Source of the DNA: Catellatospora sichuanensis
Lineage (GTDB): Bacteria > Actinomycetota > Actinomycetes > Mycobacteriales > Micromonosporaceae
Reading direction: 5' to 3'
Assembly: GCF_007483665.1 (NCBI RefSeq)
Contig: NZ_VIQO01000034.1
Location: 86,300-150,299, forward strand
Length of the DNA: 64,000 nucleotides
In this document: in pieces, positions 59,779 through 64,000 of the stretch
How the letters are laid out: each line of letters starts with the position of its first letter
How positions within the stretch are numbered: position 1 is the first letter of the stretch
Translations under genes and position numbers: made by a program
Notes under the pieces: model-generated
The model's input: the letters and a program-made list of their open reading frames with translations, nothing else
What the model was told of the DNA's origin: nothing
The model's database searches: none

Positions 59779-60354
59779 ATGCGCGACCCCGGCCACGACG
59801 ACCTCCGGCAGGCCCTGCAAGCCCTGCAAGCCGCCCTCGCCCCGCACACCGCCGCCGACTGGGACGTCCCGGCCGGCACGCTCGACTGGACCTGCCGCGA
59901 CACCGCCGCACACATCGCCCACGACCTCACCGCGTACGCGGGCCAGCTGGCCGCCGCCCCCGACGACGCCTACCTGCCCTGCGACCTGACCGTGCGGCCG
60001 CAGGCCACCACCGCCCAGCTGCTGCAGATCATCACCGCCGCGGGCGGGCTGCTCGCCACCGCGCTCGCCGCCGCCGACCCGGACCTGCGGGCCTGGCACT
60101 GGGGACCCTGCGACCCCAGCGGCTTCGCCGCCATGGGCATGGCCGAGACCCTGCTGCACACCCACGACATCACCCGCGCCCTCGACCCGGCCTGGCGGCC
60201 GCCCGCCGACCTGGCCACGCTGATCCTGCACCGGCTGTTCCCCGACGCCCCCGACGGCGAACCCGCCGCCGTGCTGCTGTGGTGCACCGGCCGCGGCGAA
60301 CTGCCCGGCCATGCCCACCGCACCGGCTGGACATGGCGCGCCGCCCGCGACTGA
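59779..60354 (+). CDS. Maleylpyruvate isomerase-like (DinB/mycothiol-dependent) protein
   Basis: A 191-residue four-helix protein of the mycothiol-dependent maleylpyruvate isomerase N-terminal type. The metal-ligand pattern is AAHIAHDLTAYAGQL and ETLLHTHDITRAL, with the usual three histidines. It is divergent from malE, across 259 nt holding the sugar operator. Substrate unknown. Confidence 0.8.
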   Translation: MRDPGHDDLRQALQALQAALAPHTAADWDVPAGTLDWTCRDTAAHIAHDLTAYAGQLAAAPDDAYLPCDLTVRPQATTAQLLQIITAAGGLLATALAAADPDLRAWHWGPCDPSGFAAMGMAETLLHTHDITRALDPAWRPPADLATLILHRLFPDAPDGEPAAVLLWCTGRGELPGHAHRTGWTWRAARD

Positions 60355-60417
60355 TGGAAGAACTTGCACCCCCATGAACTTCCCCACAGATAGCTGACCG
60401 CCACCGCGTCCGCGCCC

Positions 60418-60423
60418 TAGGGT
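60418..60423 (+). promoter_or_regulatory. -10 element (TAGGGT), leaderless
   Basis: TAGGGT ends 6 nt before the ATG at 60430. Confidence 0.5.
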
Positions 60424-60429
60424 CGCGTC

Positions 60430-60960
60430 ATGAGTGCCGACGACGTGAAGGCGCTGCTGCACGAGCGCGGCGCGGCGATCATCGACCATCCCGGCGGAAC
60501 CCTCTACACCCATCTGGTACGCGTGCACGACCGGCTCGCCGCGCACGGCCTGCCCACGGGGACCGCGCTCGCGGGCCTGGCCCACGCCGCGTACGGCACC
60601 GACGGCTTCGACACCGCCCTGCTCACCCTCGACGAGCGCGACCTGCTGCGCTCAGCCGCCGGGCCCGACGCCGAACGGATCGTGCACCGCTACGCCGCGA
60701 CCCTGCGCAAGGCGACCTGGCGACCGCTCGCTCAGACCCGGCAGCTGCACAGCCGCTTCGACGGCACGGTCGAGACCCTGACTGCCGCCGAGCTGCGCCC
60801 CCTGGTCGACGTCAGCATCGTCAACGAGCTCGACCTGTGCGAGCAGAACCCCGACGTCGCCATCCGCTACGGCGACTACTTCCGCACCCTGTTCGCGTCC
60901 TGGGCCGACCTGGCATCACCACAGGTCGTCGCCGACGCCCGCGCGGTACTGACGTTCTGA
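60430..60960 (+). CDS. DUF6817-like protein
   Basis: A 176-residue all-alpha protein with IDHPGGTLYTHLVRVHDRLA and LAGLAHAAYGTDGFDTALL, the signature of DUF6817. The His-Asp-like arrangement (HPGGTLYTHL, LAHAAYG) recalls HD-type hydrolases, but a complete metal site is not clear. Possibly leaderless. Convergent with the acetyltransferase gene. Confidence 0.75.
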   Translation: MSADDVKALLHERGAAIIDHPGGTLYTHLVRVHDRLAAHGLPTGTALAGLAHAAYGTDGFDTALLTLDERDLLRSAAGPDAERIVHRYAATLRKATWRPLAQTRQLHSRFDGTVETLTAAELRPLVDVSIVNELDLCEQNPDVAIRYGDYFRTLFASWADLASPQVVADARAVLTF

Positions 60961-60972
60961 CCGCCCAGCGGG

Positions 60973-61563
60973 TCAAGGCCGGCCGCGGTGGCGTTCCCAC
61001 TCGTGCGCCAGGATCGACATCACCGTCGCGTCCACCCAGCCGTCCCCGTCGCGCAGCACGTCCCGCAGTACACCCTCGGCGACGAAACCGACCTTCTCGT
61101 ACACCCGGCGCGCCCGCGGATTGAACGCGAACACCTCCAGTTCGATCCGGTGCAGGCCGAGCCGCTCGAAGCCGTACCCGACGAACAGCCGGATCGCCTC
61201 CGTGCCCAGGCCACGATCCCGCCCCGCGGGGCCGATCATCACCCGGAAGTTGCAGCTGAGGTTGGCCGCGTTCCACTCGTTGAACACCACCTCGCCGACG
61301 CACGCGTCGCCGGCCCGGTCCACGACAGCCAGGTCCAGCCGGTCCGGCTGAGCGTTGCGAGTGCCGTACCAGCGGCGCAGGATCTTCTCCTGCTCGGCCT
61401 CGTTTTCCTCGTCGACGCCGCTGCCGGTCAGCCGGATCACCTCCGGGTCGCGTAGCGCGGCACGGATGCCGTCCAGGTCCGCGTCGGCGAACGGGCGCAG
61501 CACGACCTTCTCGCCGGTGAGGGTCGGCTTGACGGTGAAATCGGCGGTCTGTCGGTCGATCAC
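60973..61563 (-). CDS. GNAT-family acetyltransferase
   Basis: A 196-residue GNAT protein of the RimJ/RimL type. The acetyl-CoA signature is PAGRDRGLGTEAIRLFVGYG and the C-terminal YEKVGFVAEGVLRDVLRDGD closes the fold. It acetylates an amino group on an unknown substrate. The GTG used fits the domain start; the longer frame extends into apparently non-coding sequence. Confidence 0.88.
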   Translation of the reverse strand: MIDRQTADFTVKPTLTGEKVVLRPFADADLDGIRAALRDPEVIRLTGSGVDEENEAEQEKILRRWYGTRNAQPDRLDLAVVDRAGDACVGEVVFNEWNAANLSCNFRVMIGPAGRDRGLGTEAIRLFVGYGFERLGLHRIELEVFAFNPRARRVYEKVGFVAEGVLRDVLRDGDGWVDATVMSILAHEWERHRGRP

Positions 61564-61928
61564 CCCGCGATGATGGCGAGCCGCGGCCCGCAGCGCAAAC
61601 GGTAAACCCACACCCGCCTCCGGCAGAACCACTCAACGCGGCTTCCGCCACCAGCGCGCCTCATCGGCCAGGGTCACCACCCGCCGTCGACCGAGCCGGC
61701 CTTCGATCGTGGCGATCGGCGCCCGTCACAGTACGCCGATGCCCCGCCACCAGCGCGGCCCTCGTCCACGTGCAGGCACGAGCGAACGCCACCCAGCACG
61801 CCGATTTGTCCGCGCCGATCCGACACCACCCGCACGGTCACCTCTCCGAGGCGAACGCTATCGGACACGCCATGTCCGGTAGGGCGGCTGAAGTCCGGCC
61901 CGACGGCATGGGGCATGCTGGAGGGCGA
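61564..61928. other. Gap without gene; folD promoter region
   Basis: About 365 nt with no frame I would call coding on either strand. It includes an inverted repeat CGGACA-N5-TGTCCG at 61862-61878, upstream of the riboswitch, which may be a transcription-factor site for folD. Confidence 0.5.
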
Positions 61929-62001
61929 GTTTCGCGACTGGCGGCACGAGGATGGGAACGACCATCGGGAAGCGAAGCCGCGGAAGCCGACCGCCTGGGT
62001 G
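61929..62001 (+). promoter_or_regulatory. ZTP (pfl motif) riboswitch upstream of folD
   Basis: The conserved pfl sequence is present: TTCGCGACTGGCGG (61931-61944), a GATGG/CCATC hairpin (61951-61955/61962-61966), GGGAAGCGAA closing helix P1 with TTCGC, and the 3' block CCGCCTGGGTGA (61991-62002), whose CCGCC can pair with GGCGG as pseudoknot. It senses ZTP/ZMP, signals of 10-formyl-tetrahydrofolate shortage. The AAGGAG ribosome-binding site follows at 62010-62015, so control may be translational. Confidence 0.9.
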
Positions 62002-62019
62002 ACCGCGTGAAGGAGCCGC

Positions 62020-62895
62020 ATGTCCGCGCCCGCGACCACCACCGCCCGTCTGCTGCCCGGTAAACCTGTCGCCGACGAGGTTCTCACCGACGTCGCCACC
62101 CGCTCCGCCGCGCTGCGCGCCCGTGGCATCACCCCGAGCCTGGCCACCCTGCTCGTCGGCGACGACGACGCCAGCGCGGGCTACATCCGCATCAAACAGC
62201 AGCAGGCTGCCGCGCTGGGCTTCGCGTCCCCGCACGAACACCTGCCCGCCACGGCCACCCAGGCCGACGTGCACCGCGTCATCACGGCCTGGAACGACGA
62301 CCCGGCCGTGCACGGCATGCTCGTGCAGTACCCCATCCCCGGCCACCTCGACTACAACGCCGCCCTGCAGGCCATGGACCCTGACAAGGACGTCGACGGC
62401 ATGCACCCCATGAACATGGGCCGCCTCGCCCTCGGCATGCCCGGCCCGCTGCCCTGCACACCTGCCGGCATCGAAGCGCTGCTCGCCCACTACGACATCC
62501 CCGTCGCAGGCCGGGAGGTCGTCATCCTCGGCCGCGGCGCGACCCTCGGCCGCCCCCTGGCGATGCTGCTGGCGCAGAAGCGCCCCACCGCCGACGCCGC
62601 CGTCACCGTCGTGCACACCGGCGTCAAGGACTGGGCCCGCTACACCCGCCGCGCCGACATCCTCATCGCCGCCGCGGGCGTGCCCGGCATCATCCAGCCC
62701 GAACACGTCAAGCCCGGCGCCGTCGTGGTCGGCGGCGGCGTGCGCTACGAAGGCCGCCGCATCCTGCCCGACGTCGACGAGTCCTGCGCCGCCGTCGCCG
62801 GGGCGATCACCCCGCGTGTCGGCGGCGTCGGCCCCACTACCGTCGCGATGCTGTTCCGCAACGTCGTCGCCGCCGCCGAACGCGCCAACCCGTGA
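62020..62895 (+). CDS. folD: Methylenetetrahydrofolate dehydrogenase/cyclohydrolase FolD
   Basis: A 291-residue bifunctional enzyme interconverting 5,10-methylene-, methenyl- and 10-formyl-tetrahydrofolate. Catalytic Tyr55 and Lys59 (GYIRIKQQQA), MLVQYPIPGHL, DPDKDVDGMHPMN and the NADP loop VILGRGATLGRP are all in place; PRVGGVGPTTVAML closes the fold. Controlled by the ZTP riboswitch. Its stop overlaps the MOSC gene start (GTGA). Confidence 0.96.
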   Translation: MSAPATTTARLLPGKPVADEVLTDVATRSAALRARGITPSLATLLVGDDDASAGYIRIKQQQAAALGFASPHEHLPATATQADVHRVITAWNDDPAVHGMLVQYPIPGHLDYNAALQAMDPDKDVDGMHPMNMGRLALGMPGPLPCTPAGIEALLAHYDIPVAGREVVILGRGATLGRPLAMLLAQKRPTADAAVTVVHTGVKDWARYTRRADILIAAAGVPGIIQPEHVKPGAVVVGGGVRYEGRRILPDVDESCAAVAGAITPRVGGVGPTTVAMLFRNVVAAAERANP

Positions 62896-63722
62896 CCCAC
62901 GCGAGGGCCGCGGTCGCTGCACTGCACCGGTACCCGGTCAAGTCGCTGCTCGGTGAGCGGCTCGACAGCGCCGATGTGTCGGGGTCCGGCATGGTCGGTG
63001 ACCGCGCCCTCGCGCTGCTCGACACCGCCACCGGCCGCGTCGCCAGCGCCAAACACCCTCGGCTCTGGCAGCGGCTGCTCACCCTCACCGCCGCCACCGA
63101 TCCCCGCGGCGTACGCATCACGGGGCCGGGCGTTGACGTGCACAGCACCGACTCGTCCGCGGCGAAGACCTTGTCAGCACTGCTCGGCCGTGACGTCGAG
63201 CTCGTCGACACCCCACCGGAAAAGGCGCAACTCGACCGTGTCGATCCCGATGCCGTGCTGCGCGACGGCATCACAGCTACCCTGCCGCTGCTTACCAGCA
63301 CTTTTGCGGCTGCGGCGCCGGGCACGTTCTTCGATTTCGCGCCCCTGCACCTCATCACCACCGCGACCCTGCGCCGCATCTCCGCGCTGCACCCCGCGGG
63401 CGCCGCCGACCCCCGCCGCTACCGGCCCAACGTCGTCGTCGACACCCCCGGCGACGGCTTCATTGAGGACGGCTGGGTTGGCCGTGAGCTGCGCGTCGGC
63501 GACGAGCTCGTGCTACGCGTCATCGTCGCCACGCCACGCTGTGCGATTCCGACTCTCGCGCACGGCGACCTGCCCCGTGATCCTGACGCTTTGCGTGTGC
63601 TCGCCCGGCACCACCGTGTTGTGCCGCTTTCTGTGCTGGGTGCCCAGCCGTGTGCGGGCGTCTACGCTCAGATCCTGCATCCTGGCCGTATCCGGCCCGG
63701 CGACCCCGTCGGTGACGCCTGA
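62892..63722 (+). CDS. MOSC-domain protein
   Basis: A 276-residue protein with an N-terminal MOSC beta-barrel (VAALHRYPVKSLLGERLDSA) and a C-terminal MOSC sulfur-carrier domain. The conserved Cys is in VIVATPRCAIPT, preceded by the RYRPNVVVDTPGDGFIEDGW and GRELRVGD strands. MOSC proteins reduce N-hydroxylated compounds or handle sulfur for molybdenum enzymes such as the hydroxylase at 38.8 kb. GTG start coupled to folD. Confidence 0.88.
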   Translation: MTHARAAVAALHRYPVKSLLGERLDSADVSGSGMVGDRALALLDTATGRVASAKHPRLWQRLLTLTAATDPRGVRITGPGVDVHSTDSSAAKTLSALLGRDVELVDTPPEKAQLDRVDPDAVLRDGITATLPLLTSTFAAAAPGTFFDFAPLHLITTATLRRISALHPAGAADPRRYRPNVVVDTPGDGFIEDGWVGRELRVGDELVLRVIVATPRCAIPTLAHGDLPRDPDALRVLARHHRVVPLSVLGAQPCAGVYAQILHPGRIRPGDPVGDA

Positions 63723-63773
63723 CGCGCCATCTGTTGTTGCCCCGCCGCGTCGGCTGGCTCAGGGTTGTGGGTC

Positions 63774-64000
63774 CTACACAGGGTCGGCGACTGTTGCCGT
63801 GGGTTGTCCGATCACGATGCCTGTGTGGCCGAGGTTATGGGTGAACGCGACATTGTGCCCATGCCGTCGCGGGGGTTGTGGTCGTCGGGGATTGTGTTGA
63901 GGGTGTGTTGGGTTGTGGGTAGGCGCATGGCGTGGGCTGCGTCGGTGTCGATGATGATGACGCCTTCGTCGGTGAATCGGTCGGCGAGTTGGTTTAGTAC
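63774..64000 (-). pseudogene. 3' end of unidentified gene, possibly frameshifted (5' end beyond window)
   Basis: Leftward coding sequence enters from the right edge as ...LADRFTDEGVIIIDTDAAHA and runs to a stop at 63812. GC3 stays high only until about 63860; from there another frame (GHNVAFTHNLGHTGIVIGQP onward, stop at 63774) has the coding character. One missing nucleotide near 63858-63865 would join them, so this is either a frameshifted gene or an assembly error. The region is more AT-rich than its surroundings. No family recognised. Confidence 0.45.

Noticed and set aside
61674..62147. 157-codon minus-strand frame over the folD leader
   Set aside because: It runs antisense through the ZTP riboswitch and folD start and has no coding character.
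1..64000. tRNA, rRNA, CRISPR, insertion sequences, prophage genes
   Set aside because: No CCA-ended cloverleaf, no repeat-spacer array, no transposase or integrase motif was noticed while reading; the only dispersed repeats are the 73-bp pair.

Overview
The window is high-GC actinobacterial chromosome: coding is dense and strongly GC3-biased, GTG starts are common, many stops and starts overlap by 1-4 nt, and many genes have a TANNNT hexamer 6-8 nt before the start codon, the signature of leaderless mRNAs. A complete cvnABCD conservon, a GPP34 protein, DUF2332 and DUF6582 proteins and mycothiol-type DinB proteins fit a filamentous actinomycete, most likely the family Micromonosporaceae (inference from gene content only). 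I see no rRNA, tRNA, CRISPR array, phage or insertion sequence; this reads as core/accessory chromosome.

Layout. 0-9 kb: a LysR/hydrolase divergent pair, then a chaperone operon transcribed leftward (dnaK-grpE-cbpA-cbpM-clpB-thioredoxin). 9.6-14.4 kb: an atypical PRPP-synthetase homologue convergent with the conservon. 14.6-24 kb: a secreted GH3 glycosidase with two discoidin domains behind a perfect LacI-type operator, then small stress, lipoprotein and Nudix genes, and a glycosyltransferase/MarR pair sharing a 20-bp divergent promoter. 24-29.7 kb: a membrane protein-histidine kinase-response regulator operon, a zinc-finger coiled-coil protein, a methyltransferase and a HAD hydrolase. 29.8-36.6 kb: a tightly overlapped leftward operon, zwf, a 34-codon remnant of a GH15 gene, a GMC oxidoreductase with an iron-sulfur-like Cys cluster, an SCP2 protein, a glycogen-debranching-type enzyme and an MFS transporter. 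38.8-42.5 kb: a three-subunit PaoABC-like molybdenum hydroxylase. 43.7-49.1 kb: surE-pfkB, otsB, an RNA-repair pair (HD-Pnk plus RNA ligase) and, divergently, a VapBC-like pair. 49-55 kb: membrane proteins, MarR/DUF2332, GPP34, OsmC, a P-loop kinase and an FKBP isomerase. 55.2-59.5 kb: a maltose-type ABC importer with its LacI regulator. 59.8-63.7 kb: small enzymes and folD-MOSC behind a ZTP (pfl) riboswitch. The last 230 bases hold the 3' end of an unidentified, possibly frameshifted leftward gene.

The least ordinary points are the translationally coupled GH15 C-terminal remnant, the HD-Pnk/RNA ligase repair cassette, a near-perfect SOS (LexA) box upstream of dnaK, a 73-bp palindromic repeat present twice, and the folD ZTP riboswitch.
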